Source of the DNA: Herpetosiphon giganteus
Lineage (GTDB): Bacteria > Chloroflexota > Chloroflexia > Chloroflexales > Herpetosiphonaceae
Assembly (NCBI RefSeq): GCF_016907925.1
Contig: NZ_JAFBCZ010000002.1
Location: 186,001 to 250,000 of the forward strand
Direction of reading: 5' to 3'
DNA length: 64,000 bases
The first letter of the stretch is position 1, and the number at the start of each line of letters is the position of its first letter. Below the pieces are notes generated by a model that had not been told where the DNA came from, searched no databases, and saw only the letters and a program-made list of their open reading frames with translations. Shown here piece after piece: positions 8,327 through 16,235 of this stretch. A program made the translations under genes and the position numbers.

Positions 8327-9148
8327 ATGGATGTTTTTGCAACTAGGCGCTTTAATTTTTCGGCTTCGCACCGCTATTGGCGCGAGGAATGGAGCCAAGA
8401 GCAAAATGAGGCGGTCTTTGGCAAATGCACCAATCGCTATGGTCATGGCCATAACTACGAGTTGTTTGTGACCGTCGCTGGTGCTGTTGATCCGATCACC
8501 GGCATGGTTATGAATATGGTTGAGTTGAAGCGCTTGGTCACAACGGTATTAGACCAATTTGATCATAAACATCTGAATGAAGATACCCCCTACTTTCGTG
8601 AGATAATCCCTACAACCGAAAATTTGGTGCAAGTCTTGTGGGGTCAGATCGAGCCGCAATTACCCAAAGGAGTCCGTTTAGCCAAATTACGCTTATACGA
8701 AAATAACGATTTGTATGCTGAATATTTTGGTCAGCAACAGCGCGCCACCTTCAACCGGCGCTATGAGTTTTCGGCAGCGCATCGCTTGCATGCGCAACAG
8801 TTATCCGATGAAGCAAACCGCGATTTATATGGCAAATGCAATAATCCCAATGGCCATGGCCATAATTATCAACTGGAAGTGACCGTTGATGGCCTAATCG
8901 ATGCCCAAACTGGCATGGTGATCGATTTGGTCGATATGGATCGACGCGTGCAGAGTGTGCTTGACGACTGGGATCATCGCCATCTTGATTATCAGGTTGC
9001 TGAATTTGCCGAACAGCCTTCGACCGCCGAAAATATTGTGGTCGTGCTGTGGCAACGGCTCGAAGCGTTGTTTGGCTCGCAATTAAAACATTTGCGGCTG
9101 TGGGAAACTGCCAATAATGTGTTTGATTACCCGTTGAGCCACAACTAA
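8327..9148 (+). CDS. Two-domain 6-pyruvoyl-tetrahydropterin synthase/QueD-family protein
   Basis: 273 residues made of two tandem PTPS domains (about 1-132 and 138-273); ordinary PTPS/QueD is about 120-145 residues. Both halves keep the zinc histidines (15, 40, 42 and 152, 177, 179), the catalytic-type Cys (34, 171), the Asp-His pair (DHKH at 79-82, DHRH at 216-219) and the C-terminal Glu (98, 235). So both may be active on 7,8-dihydroneopterin triphosphate. Start is ATG 8327, 10 bases after AAGGA; a TTG at 8321 is also in frame. Followed by folE and an SDR, which suggests biopterin-type synthesis; a queuosine (QueD) role is the alternative. Confidence 0.9.
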   Translation: MDVFATRRFNFSASHRYWREEWSQEQNEAVFGKCTNRYGHGHNYELFVTVAGAVDPITGMVMNMVELKRLVTTVLDQFDHKHLNEDTPYFREIIPTTENLVQVLWGQIEPQLPKGVRLAKLRLYENNDLYAEYFGQQQRATFNRRYEFSAAHRLHAQQLSDEANRDLYGKCNNPNGHGHNYQLEVTVDGLIDAQTGMVIDLVDMDRRVQSVLDDWDHRHLDYQVAEFAEQPSTAENIVVVLWQRLEALFGSQLKHLRLWETANNVFDYPLSHN

Positions 9149-9207
9149 GCCTAGGCCTGAATGATGGACGAGGTTCTGGAACTACTACTAATTAAAGGAT
9201 TAATCAG

Positions 9208-9828
9208 ATGACGCTTATTTACTCTGGCAATGGACTCAATAGCAACTCAGCCCCAGCTGTGCGCGAAGATATGGAAGCAGCAGTCAAAACAATTATCGAA
9301 GGTCTCGGCGAAGATGTTGAACGCGAGGGTTTGCAACGCACCCCGCACCGGGTTGCCAAAATGTTTACCGAGCTTACCGCTGGCTATCGCACTGATCCCG
9401 TGGCCTTGATTAACGAGGCAATCTTCACGGTTGATTATAACGAGATGGTTTTGGTACGCGATATTGAGTTTTCGTCGCTTTGCGAGCATCATATGTTGCC
9501 ATTTTGGGGCAAAGCCCACGTTGCCTACATTCCCAATGGCAAGGTAATTGGGCTTTCGAAGATTCCCCGCATTGTCGATATGTTTGCCAAACGCTTACAA
9601 GTGCAAGAGCGGCTTACCCGCGAGGTTGCCGATTTTGTGGCTGAAGCAATCGGTGCTAGTGGTGTAGCGGTGGTGGTTCATGGCGCGCATATGTGCTCGA
9701 TGATTCGTGGCGTTAAAAAAGCTAATGCTCGCATGGTGACGCAATCACTGCAAGGCGTGTTTAAAACCGATCCCCAAATTCGGGCTGAATTTATGGGTCA
9801 TATTACGGCGAATTATTCCGATGAGTAA
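9208..9828 (+). CDS. folE: GTP cyclohydrolase I
   Basis: 206-residue enzyme that converts GTP to 7,8-dihydroneopterin triphosphate, the first step of folate, biopterin and queuosine routes. [14 protein letters not shown] is the signature, zinc ligands sit in [11 protein letters not shown] (Cys 92, His 95) and HMCSMIRGV (Cys 163), and [20 protein letters not shown] is canonical. It supplies the substrate of the PTPS protein 59 bases upstream and overlaps the following SDR gene by 8 bases. Confidence 0.98.
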   Translation: MTLIYSGNGLNSNSAPAVREDMEAAVKTIIEGLGEDVEREGLQRTPHRVAKMFTELTAGYRTDPVALINEAIFTVDYNEMVLVRDIEFSSLCEHHMLPFWGKAHVAYIPNGKVIGLSKIPRIVDMFAKRLQVQERLTREVADFVAEAIGASGVAVVVHGAHMCSMIRGVKKANARMVTQSLQGVFKTDPQIRAEFMGHITANYSDE

Positions 9829-10522
9829 AACAATTGTCATTACTGGCGCAGGGCGTGGCATTGGGCGAGCGATTGCCTTGGCTTGTGCCGCCCAGAATCA
9901 GCTAATTTTGCTGGCTCGCAGCGAAACTGAGTTGCAAGCAGTTGCCGCTGAAATTCAAGCTGCTGGCGGGACGGCGCAGGTTGTGGTTGGTAATGCCAGC
10001 GATCCGGCGCTTGTGCAGCAAGCGATTGAGTTGGCTCAGCAAGTAGGCCAAGGCCAGATCGATGCCCTGATTTTGGCTGCTGGCGTGGCGCATGTGGCCG
10101 ATGTTGGCGCGTTGAGTTTGCAGCAATGGCAGCAATCGTTGGATGTAAACTTGACTGCCAGCTTTTTGGCTTGCCAAACTGCCTTGCCCTACCTTAAAGC
10201 TGGCAGCCAGATCATTGCAATTTCATCGATTGCTGGCAAGAGTGGCTTTCCTGGTTGGGCGGCCTATTCGGCCAGCAAATTTGGCTTGATGGGCTTTTTG
10301 CAGGCCTTGCGCGAGGAGCTGCGTCCGCAATCAGTGCGGGTTACCGCAGTCGTTTCGGCGGCAGTTGATACGGCATTGTGGAACGATGTGGCTGGCAGCT
10401 GGAACCGCCAAAATATGCTCCAAGCCAGCGAAGTTGCCAACACCGTCGCGCATATTTTGAGCCAACCAAGCCATGTGCTGATCGATGAGATCAGCATTGG
10501 CCATGTCGTTGGCAAATTGTAG
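9821..10522 (+). CDS. Short-chain dehydrogenase/reductase, possible sepiapterin-reductase-like
   Basis: 233-residue classical [11 protein letters not shown] (8-15) binds NAD(P)H, Asn 110 sits in the DVNLT motif, Ser 135/136 with Tyr 149 and Lys 153 (YSASK) form the catalytic set. Overlap with folE by 8 bases and the upstream PTPS gene suggest it reduces 6-pyruvoyl-tetrahydropterin, the sepiapterin reductase step. Substrate is inferred from context only, since SDR sequences rarely reveal it. A clear hairpin 11 bases after its stop ends the operon. Confidence 0.85.
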   Translation: MSKTIVITGAGRGIGRAIALACAAQNQLILLARSETELQAVAAEIQAAGGTAQVVVGNASDPALVQQAIELAQQVGQGQIDALILAAGVAHVADVGALSLQQWQQSLDVNLTASFLACQTALPYLKAGSQIIAISSIAGKSGFPGWAAYSASKFGLMGFLQALREELRPQSVRVTAVVSAAVDTALWNDVAGSWNRQNMLQASEVANTVAHILSQPSHVLIDEISIGHVVGKL

Positions 10523-10533
10523 CCAACAAAAAA

Positions 10534-10560
10534 CCGAGGCGGTAAATGCCGCCTCGGCTT
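10534..10560 (+). terminator. Hairpin ending the pterin operon
   Basis: CCGAGGCGG-TAAATG-CCGCCTCGG, a nine-pair GC-rich stem, followed only by CTT. Placed 11 bases after the SDR stop. Confidence 0.7.
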
Positions 10561-10589
10561 ACTCTGGAAGTCCCAGATTGAGATTGGTC

Positions 10590-10790
10590 GAGCATCAAAC
10601 TGAAAGGCTGCGATGTGCGATGGTAGTGCGATGTCGAGTGCAATGAGCTAGAATGGTGCGACAACGTGCTAGAATGTCGTGCTGCAATGGAGTAGTGCGA
10701 TGAGTGCTGCAACGAGTTTGGTTGGTGCGACGATGTGCAATGATGTGTACTGCGACGATGTTAGATTGCTTGGCGACTACGATGTTCAGT
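10590..10790. repeat. Degenerate TGCGATG-type microrepeat region
   Basis: About 200 bases packed with variants of GTGCGATG, GTGCGACGATG, GTGCAATG and CTGCAACG at irregular 9-20 base spacing. It opens the 0.92-kb gap between the SDR gene and the next dehydrogenase. No credible open frame, tRNA or known RNA is seen. Further right (10953-11015) AATTTCGTCATT and GTGCCTCA each occur twice. Confidence 0.5.
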
Positions 10791-11076
10791 TCGATTACTC
10801 TGGATGTATCATACCAAGCTTATTCCACTGATTCAATCAAGCGACAGTCCATAGCTTGATAGCACCTCGCTTCCCCCATATGTGTCATCAAAAATTTTTA
10901 AGAAATCACCCGTTTAAGCTGTAATTCAAACACTTCGATTTGTATGCTGCCTAATTTCGTCATTTTAGTGCCTCATAAAGCGCAATTTCGTCATTCGGCT
11001 GGCGATTGTGCCTCAACAAAGGGGTGATGATGCCAATAGCTACTAATATGCCTCGTAGTAATTGGGCTTAATGATT

Positions 11077-11345
11077 GATCCACGAAGCGCACAAAGAGCA
11101 CGAAGGATCGAAACCGCGAAGAGCACGAAGAACACGAAGGATGTTTTTTAGCCACAGATTCCACAGATTATTTTGATTATTGTTCTGCTGGCTCATAGCC
11201 TGATTATTTCATCCCTCATCCCTCATCCTTCATCCTTTCGCTATGTTCTATACTCTTTTGATTTTTGCCTTCTGACTTCTGCTTTGGCATTTCATCCTTC
11301 ATCCCTCCTCCTTCATACTTTCCCTATGTTCTATGCTCTCTGTTC
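11077..11345. repeat. Mosaic of short dispersed repeats
   Basis: Contains, in order, CACGAAG/CACAAAG phrases (11077-11143), AGCCACAGATTCCACAGATT (from 11150), ATCCCTCATCCTTCATCC (11212-11240) and TTCTATGCTCTCTGTTCTGT (11328-11347). Each recurs in other gaps of this window. Small open frames here are made of repeat and are not counted as genes. Confidence 0.65.
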
Positions 11346-11363
11346 TGTGCTCTGCTTAGCACT

Positions 11364-11392
11364 TTGACAGTAGTGGCACAGACTTGTATCCT
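11364..11392 (+). promoter_or_regulatory. Probable promoter of the isocitrate/isopropylmalate dehydrogenase gene
   Basis: Perfect TTGACA (11364-11369), 17-base spacer, TATCCT (11387-11392, four of six consensus bases), 55 bases before the start codon. Confidence 0.55.
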
Positions 11393-11446
11393 TAGGTGAA
11401 CTTTGTTTATTTTCAAAACGATCGATACGATAAGGAGTTAAGTTAA

Positions 11447-12526
11447 ATGAGTAAGCCAACGATTGTTGTCCTTGAGGGCGATCAAACGGGGCAAGAACTG
11501 CTTGAAGAAGGTCTGCGCGTGCTTGACCCTGCGGTAACCGGGGTTGAAGTCGAATTGAAGCGCTACGATCTGAGCCTCGAATCGCGCCGAGCGACCAATA
11601 ATCAAATTGTGTTGGAAGCAGCTCAAGCGATGAAAGAAGCTGGCTTTGGCTTGAAAGCCGCAACCATCACCCCAGAAAAAGCTGGCGATGTTGGTAGCCC
11701 GAATGCAATTCTGCGCGAACAAATCAATGGCACGGTGATTGTACGGACTGGCCGCCGGATTCCAGGCGTGCGCCCAGTTGGCGGTGCCTATGCTCCCATC
11801 TCGGTCATTCGCATGGCGGTTGACGATGCCTATGGTGCTAAAGAATGGCGTGAAGGCGAAGGCGATAACGAAATTGCCTATCGCACCGAAAAAATTACCC
11901 GTGGCACGTGCCGCGCTGTTTCAGAATATGCCTTTATGCATGCCAGCCGCATGAAAGCCAAAGTTTTTGGCGGCCCCAAATATACTGTTAGCCCAGTTTA
12001 CGAAGGCATGCTCAAAGAAGAAATGGACGCAGCAGCCAAGCGCTATGCTGATGTGCGCTACGAACCACAATTGATTGATGCAACCTATGCCTTGCTCTTG
12101 ACCAACTCAGGCGATCCAATGGTCATTCCTGCGCTCAACCGCGACGGTGATTGCTTGAGCGACTTGGTTTTGCAAATGTTCGGCACGATTGCTGGCGCTG
12201 AATCGTTGTTGTTGGCCTTCGACAAAGATTTCAAGGTTAATGTTGTGATGGCCGAAGCGCCACACGGCACGGCTCCCAGCTTGGAAGGCAAAAATGTTGC
12301 TAATCCAATGGCAATGATTTTGGCCTCGGCTGCCTTGCTTGATTACATTGACACCCCACAAGCCAACATGGCTGCCCGCGCAATCAGCGAAGCCACCTTG
12401 GAAGCAGTGTACGATGGCGTGCGCACCGCCGATTTGGGTGGCCACACCACGACCACCGATTTCACCGATGAAGTGATTCGCCGCGTCAAAACCAAGCTCG
12501 AAGTTTGGCCTTCGCTCGGTAACTAA
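11447..12526 (+). CDS. Isocitrate/isopropylmalate dehydrogenase family protein
   Basis: 359-residue beta-decarboxylating dehydrogenase, most likely an isocitrate dehydrogenase; NAD use is possible, and homoisocitrate or isopropylmalate as substrate is not excluded. Landmarks are RTGRRIPGVRPVGG, EKITRGTCRAVSEYAF, the NRDGDCLSDL segment with metal-binding Asp, and EAPHGTAPSLEGKNVANPMAMILASAAL near the coenzyme site. The usual N-terminal GDGIG reads Gly-Asp-Gln-Thr-Gly. Start: AAGGAG 11 bases before ATG. It stands alone with its own promoter and terminator; no citrate-cycle or leucine neighbours are present. Confidence 0.88.
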   Translation: MSKPTIVVLEGDQTGQELLEEGLRVLDPAVTGVEVELKRYDLSLESRRATNNQIVLEAAQAMKEAGFGLKAATITPEKAGDVGSPNAILREQINGTVIVRTGRRIPGVRPVGGAYAPISVIRMAVDDAYGAKEWREGEGDNEIAYRTEKITRGTCRAVSEYAFMHASRMKAKVFGGPKYTVSPVYEGMLKEEMDAAAKRYADVRYEPQLIDATYALLLTNSGDPMVIPALNRDGDCLSDLVLQMFGTIAGAESLLLAFDKDFKVNVVMAEAPHGTAPSLEGKNVANPMAMILASAALLDYIDTPQANMAARAISEATLEAVYDGVRTADLGGHTTTTDFTDEVIRRVKTKLEVWPSLGN

Positions 12527-12556
12527 GTTGCTGATTGCCAGCAATTGATCAATTCG

Positions 12557-12587
12557 AAAGCACACTGCAACGACGGAGTGTGCTTTT
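12557..12587 (+). terminator. Terminator after the dehydrogenase gene
   Basis: AAAGCACACT-(10)-AGTGTGCTTTT, a ten-pair stem closing on T residues, 30 bases after the stop codon. Confidence 0.75.
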
Positions 12588-12599
12588 GGCGTATTTGGG

Positions 12600-12938
12600 G
12601 ATTAGTTTTGATCCACGAAGGGCACGAAGCGCATGAAGGAGATGTGTCTATTGGCTATTGGCTTTCGGGAAGTATTGACTTATCACAAAACGTTCCGATA
12701 GCCCAGAGCCTCATCCTCTCTGCGTCTCTGCGTTAATGGTTGATCCACGAAGAACTATTTTGTAGCCACGAATTCCACGAATTGCCCGAACAATGTTCCG
12801 ATAGCCAAAAGCCATTAATCCTGTGTGTCTGCGTTAGTAACCTGATCCCCAGCCCCCGACAACCGATCCTCAATATGTTCTGATTTTTAATTTCTGCCTT
12901 CTGCCTTTTGATTTCATCCTTCATCCTTTCCCTATGTT
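12600..12938. repeat. Mosaic of short dispersed repeats
   Basis: Holds GATCCACGAAGGGCACGAAG (12610), CTATTGGCTTTCGG and AACGTTCCGATAGCC phrases, CTCTGCGTCTCTGCGTTAA (12719-12736), AGCCACGAATTCCACGAATT (12762) and CATCCTTCATCC (12916). No gene is supported between the dehydrogenase terminator and the convergent membrane-protein gene. Confidence 0.65.
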
Positions 12939-13598
12939 CTATGTTCTTTGCTCTATGTTCTTAGTCCGTATCAAAACAACCCCAACCCAGAAAAACCAGC
13001 CAATCATGCCTACGCCAAAGAGTGTGCCAGCCTCGTAGAATGTAGGCAATACGGTTGCAATGCCCGCAGCACCGACCAGCAAGCCAAGATAATTGAGTGC
13101 TTTCGGTAAGTGTTTGGTTTGTAGCCCTGCAAGGCTAATTAAGCTGACCCACACCCCACCAGGCAATTCGATTGCCCCACCCAACCCACTGGCAATTGCT
13201 GAGATTGCGACCCACACAGCGCCCGTCTGGGCAGGATCGCTCTGCTGAAGCTCGGCAATGATTTTGAGATTATTGATCAACAACATGCCGCTTGAAAGAA
13301 TTGTAGTCGCCCAAATAATGGCCATGGCTGTGGCAACGCGCAGCAAATTTGGCGCAGCTTGTTGCATCCGTTGCTGCAAGCCAAGCGCTAGCGGAACCAT
13401 CCAAACCCCTGCGACCAAGTAGATAATCAAATACCAGAGGGCCATCAAGCTTTGATGTTCGAGCAAAAAGCTGATTTTTTCTGCTTGGCTGGCCGCAAGG
13501 AAGGGCGCTAAAATGGTCACGACCATGCCAATCCCAATCAGATAGGCAACCCCATTGATCACGGCGGCAATGCCGCCCCATTTTTGTGTGCTCTGCAT
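12939..13598 (-). CDS. DUF4386-like integral membrane protein
   Basis: 219 residues with about six transmembrane helices (near 8-33, 45-70, 85-108, 125-150, 160-180 and 185-207). The glycine- and alanine-rich layout resembles the DUF4386 family of unknown function. GGAG lies 8 bases before the ATG. Isolated between two repeat-filled gaps. Its last codons (residues KNIEQRT) run into the AACATAGAGCAAAGAACATAG repeat, so the native 3' end may be altered. Confidence 0.75.
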   Translation of the reverse strand: MQSTQKWGGIAAVINGVAYLIGIGMVVTILAPFLAASQAEKISFLLEHQSLMALWYLIIYLVAGVWMVPLALGLQQRMQQAAPNLLRVATAMAIIWATTILSSGMLLINNLKIIAELQQSDPAQTGAVWVAISAIASGLGGAIELPGGVWVSLISLAGLQTKHLPKALNYLGLLVGAAGIATVLPTFYEAGTLFGVGMIGWFFWVGVVLIRTKNIEQRT

Positions 13599-13679
13599 CG
13601 CTTACTCCAACTAGAGGCTAGACTTCTGCGTTTAAGCATACAAAAATGGGAGCTGTTGGCAGAGACACCAAAGTGTTGT

Positions 13680-14083
13680 TGATGGGTGTTTATCATTAGT
13701 GAGGGGTCAGGGGTCAGGATTCAGGGGCCAGTTCCGGCAATTTCATGATCAAGAGAAACAAAGCACTACGAAGCACGGAACCGCGAAGGACGCGAAGAAC
13801 GCGAAGGATTATTTTTAGCCACGAATTGCACGAATTCCACGAATACTTATTTTAGCCACAGATTGCACAGATTATGATGATTATCCTGCTATGCCCCACA
13901 TTTCATCCTTTTGCTCTCTGCGCCACTGCGTTAACTCGTGCTCCATGAAGGACACAAAGAGCACGAAGAACGCTAAGTATGCGCAGGGGGTAGGCTTTGG
14001 ATCTCAAGTTTTGAACCAAATCTCCGATAGCCAAAAGCCAAAAGCCCGATCCCTAATCCCCAATAACCGACCCCCTTTAACGC
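13680..14083. repeat. Mosaic of short dispersed repeats
   Basis: Contains GAGGGGTCAGGGGTCAGG (13700), GAACCGCGAAGGACGCGAAG and GAACGCGAAGG (13778-13808), AGCCACGAATTGCACGAATT followed by a second CCACGAAT phrase (13817-13845), AGCCACAGATTGCACAGATT (13855), CTCTCTGCGCCACTGCGTTAA and AAAGCCAAAAGCCC phrases. A 78-residue open frame here is repeat-derived. Nothing else is seen in the 543-base gap except the terminator at its right end. Confidence 0.65.
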
Positions 14084-14119
14084 ATAAAAACACCCCTCGC
14101 CCGCAATTGGACGAGGGGT
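14084..14119 (-). terminator. Terminator of the aminotransferase gene
   Basis: On the minus strand CCCCTCG-(12)-CGAGGGG is followed by TGTTTTTATG, 22 bases after the stop. The stem uses the same GAGGGG/CCCCTC words as the palindromic mobile-like elements, so it may be a co-opted remnant. Confidence 0.75.
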
Positions 14120-14141
14120 TGGCGTGAGTGAAAATTGGTTC

Positions 14142-15467
14142 TTACTTTGCGCCGAGGGCTTGTAGGGTATCGTTCAACAAATTGATGCCTTCATCAACTT
14201 GGTCTTTGGTGAGCACCAACGGCGGGCAGAAGCGGATGGTCGATTTGCCACAGGTCAACAGCAACATGCCACGGCGGAACGATTCTTCCATCACGGCGTT
14301 GGAAAGCTCGCCATGGGGATCTTTGTTGACATTATCTTTGATGAATTCCATGCCAATCATCAAGCCACGGCCACGCACATCGCCAATGCACTCGTAGCGA
14401 TCTTCGAGTTCGTGCAGACGTTGTTTGAAGTAGCCACCAACCTCGTTGGCATTGGCCATTAATTCTTCTTCGGCGAGGCATAAGGTTTCGTAGACGGCAC
14501 GCATTGCCAAGGCGTTGCCACCATAGGTATTGCCGTGTGCGCCTGGTTTCCAAACGCTGCTAATTTCTTTGCGGGCGATCATCGCGCCAACTGGTACACC
14601 TGAGCCAATGCCTTTGGCGCTGGTGATGATGTCGGGCACAACGCCCTCGTATTCAACTGCCCACATTTTGCCAGTGCGGCCAACGCCACTTTGCACTTCA
14701 TCGGCGATCAACAAAATGCCGTGGCGATCGCAGAGTTCGCGCAAGCCTTGCCAGAAGCCTGGGGCTGGCACGACATAGCCGCCTTCGCCTTGAATTGGCT
14801 CGACGATAATTGCTGCCACATCTTCGGCTGGCGTGGTGGTGGTAAACAAGGTTTTTTCGATGAAATCCAAGCAGATTTCGGCGACCCGTTCTGGCTCAAC
14901 GCCCCATGGCGTGCGATAGGGGTTGGGATAGAAGGCGTGGAATACGCCAGGCATCAAGGGGAAGAAGCCTTTGCGTTGATACGGCTTCGAGGCAGTTACC
15001 GACAAACTGCCATACGAGCGACCATGGAATGAGCTATAGAAGCCAATAATATTTTGGCGTTTGGTGTAATAACGCGCCAATTTGATTGCTGCTTCGACTG
15101 ATTCGGTGCCGCTATTCGCAAAAAAGACTTGCCACTCGCCTGAGCCAGGCATCAATGAGGTTAATTTTTCGGCGGCCTTAACCATTGGCTCGTTATAAAA
15201 ATCCGTCCCAGCCATATGGATAAACTTCGCCACCTGATCTTGCAGTGCGCTTACGAGGCGTGGATGACTGTGGCCAGTTGAAACCACCGCAATCCCTGCG
15301 TTTAAATCGAGGTAGCGATTACCATCAACATCCCACACTTCAGAACCAAGGCCACGTTCCATTACAAAAGGATAGACACGCCCACTACATGGGGCCATTA
15401 CCGCCGTATCGCGATCAACTAGGGCAGTTGCGCGGGGGCCAGGAATCGTCGTCAGCAGATCAGTCAC
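14142..15467 (-). CDS. Class III PLP-dependent aminotransferase (acetylornithine/GABA aminotransferase family)
   Basis: 441-residue pyridoxal-phosphate enzyme transferring an omega-amino group to a 2-oxo acid. Start is GTG at 15467, 6 bases after AAGGAG; an in-frame ATG at 15545 would add 26 atypical residues. ANSGTESVEAAIKLAR, SFHGRSYGSL, EPIQGEGGY and DEVQSGVGRTG are canonical, and the PLP lysine lies near residue 285 in SAKGIGSG. Close relatives include acetylornithine, GABA and ornithine aminotransferases, so the substrate cannot be fixed. It is monocistronic with a terminator downstream and repeat-filled DNA upstream. Confidence 0.9.
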   Translation of the reverse strand: MTDLLTTIPGPRATALVDRDTAVMAPCSGRVYPFVMERGLGSEVWDVDGNRYLDLNAGIAVVSTGHSHPRLVSALQDQVAKFIHMAGTDFYNEPMVKAAEKLTSLMPGSGEWQVFFANSGTESVEAAIKLARYYTKRQNIIGFYSSFHGRSYGSLSVTASKPYQRKGFFPLMPGVFHAFYPNPYRTPWGVEPERVAEICLDFIEKTLFTTTTPAEDVAAIIVEPIQGEGGYVVPAPGFWQGLRELCDRHGILLIADEVQSGVGRTGKMWAVEYEGVVPDIITSAKGIGSGVPVGAMIARKEISSVWKPGAHGNTYGGNALAMRAVYETLCLAEEELMANANEVGGYFKQRLHELEDRYECIGDVRGRGLMIGMEFIKDNVNKDPHGELSNAVMEESFRRGMLLLTCGKSTIRFCPPLVLTKDQVDEGINLLNDTLQALGAK

Positions 15468-15579
15468 GGGGAACTCCTTAAACAGGTTGATAGGCGACAT
15501 TGCCAAAATACCCATCCTTGGCACAGTGATCGGTATTATGCTCATTCTATCCGAGCCATTCTAGCCCGTCAAAGGTGAA

Positions 15580-15756
15580 GCAAAGAACATAGAACAAAGA
15601 ACATAGAACATAGGAATTAGGGATCGGAGATCGGGGATCAGGGGTTGGGTTTTAACGCAGCGGCGCAGAGGAATAAGGGCTATGGGCTGATGGCTTTGGG
15701 CTAGCGGAACGTTTTTTGGAATTTCCAAGAATCTCTCAAAGCCTATAGCCTAGAGC
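15580..15756. repeat. Mosaic of short dispersed repeats
   Basis: GAACATAGAACAAAGAACATAG (from 15587), GGGATCGGAGATCGGGGATC, TTTTAACGCAGCGGCGCAGAGG (15650) and GGGCTATGGGCTGATGGC phrases. It directly abuts the palindromic element at 15757. Confidence 0.6.
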
Positions 15757-15928
15757 TGTAATGGTTCATTGGGTTAACCACCGTCTGATCCTCTCACCCC
15801 CTCGCCCCCGCTCCCGTCGAACGGGCGAAGGGGAACCACGAATCCAGTGCTCCCCTCGCCCGCGTTCAGTGGGAGAGGGGCTGGGGGTGAGGGCATGCAC
15901 CTAGTTGCCAACCCAATGAGCTAGTACA
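15757..15928 (+). mobile_element. Palindromic GC-rich element, copy 2 (MITE-like, 172 bp)
   Basis: Starts TGTAATGGTTCATTGGGTTA and ends AACCCAATGAGCTAGTACA, giving imperfect terminal inverted repeats of about 20 bases. The centre is a second inverted repeat (CTCACCCCCTCGCCCCCGCT against AGGGGCTGGGGGTGAGGG). It carries no open frame. It sits inside a run of TATAGCC repeats, as if inserted there. Length and sequence match the copy at 26847. Confidence 0.75.
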
Positions 15929-16023
15929 TATAGCTCATAGCCCCATCTTCGTGTTCTTCGTGCTCTTAGCGGTTTCGTACCTTCCTTATGTTCTATGCTC
16001 TCTGTTCTCTGTTCTGTTTGGTT

Positions 16024-16052
16024 TTGACGAAAATGACAAAGCCTGCTATAAT
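16024..16052 (+). promoter_or_regulatory. Consensus sigma-70 promoter of rplJL
   Basis: TTGACG (16024-16029), 17-base spacer, perfect TATAAT (16047-16052). Transcription would begin near 16060 and run through the L10 leader into rplJ. Confidence 0.85.
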
Positions 16053-16070
16053 CTCGCTTCGGTACAAGAA

Positions 16071-16136
16071 ATACCACCGTAGACAGCAGGTGCGTTCGCG
16101 CTTAATGATGCCAAGCATCGCCCGCCGAGGTAGCTG
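16071..16136 (+). ncRNA. L10 leader (ribosomal protein autoregulatory element)
   Basis: The segment CCACCGTAGACAGCAGGTGC...GCCCGCCGAGGTAGCTG has the conserved arms of the L10 leader: AGACAGCAGGTGC on the left and CCGAGGTA on the right, around a variable stem. In other bacteria the L10-L12 complex binds this structure and represses rplJL. It begins about 10 bases after the expected transcription start. Confidence 0.8.
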
Positions 16137-16175
16137 ATAGATTCTTTGCAATCTTCCACACATTTGTGTGCTCCT

Positions 16176-16208
16176 GCCTCTGCGTGTCTTGACACTCAGG
16201 GCTTTTTT
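16176..16208 (+). terminator. Attenuator-like hairpin before rplJ
   Basis: GCC...GTGTC-TT-GACAC...GGC (16176-16202, imperfect) is followed by TTTTTT (16203-16208), 28 bases before the rplJ start. A competing hairpin CACACA-TT-TGTGTG lies just upstream (16157-16170). The layout suggests that L10 binding to the leader could set read-through. Confidence 0.55.
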
Positions 16209-16235
16209 ATTTGCCTGTGAAAGGAGGTGAACGGA

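Noticed and set aside
11173-11367. 64-residue open frame
   Set aside because: Composed of CATCCTTCATCC and TTCTATGCTC repeats; codon use unlike real genes.
13891-14127. 78-residue open frame
   Set aside because: Made wholly of dispersed repeat phrases (CACGAAG, AAAAGCC, CCCCTCG) with no ribosome-binding site.
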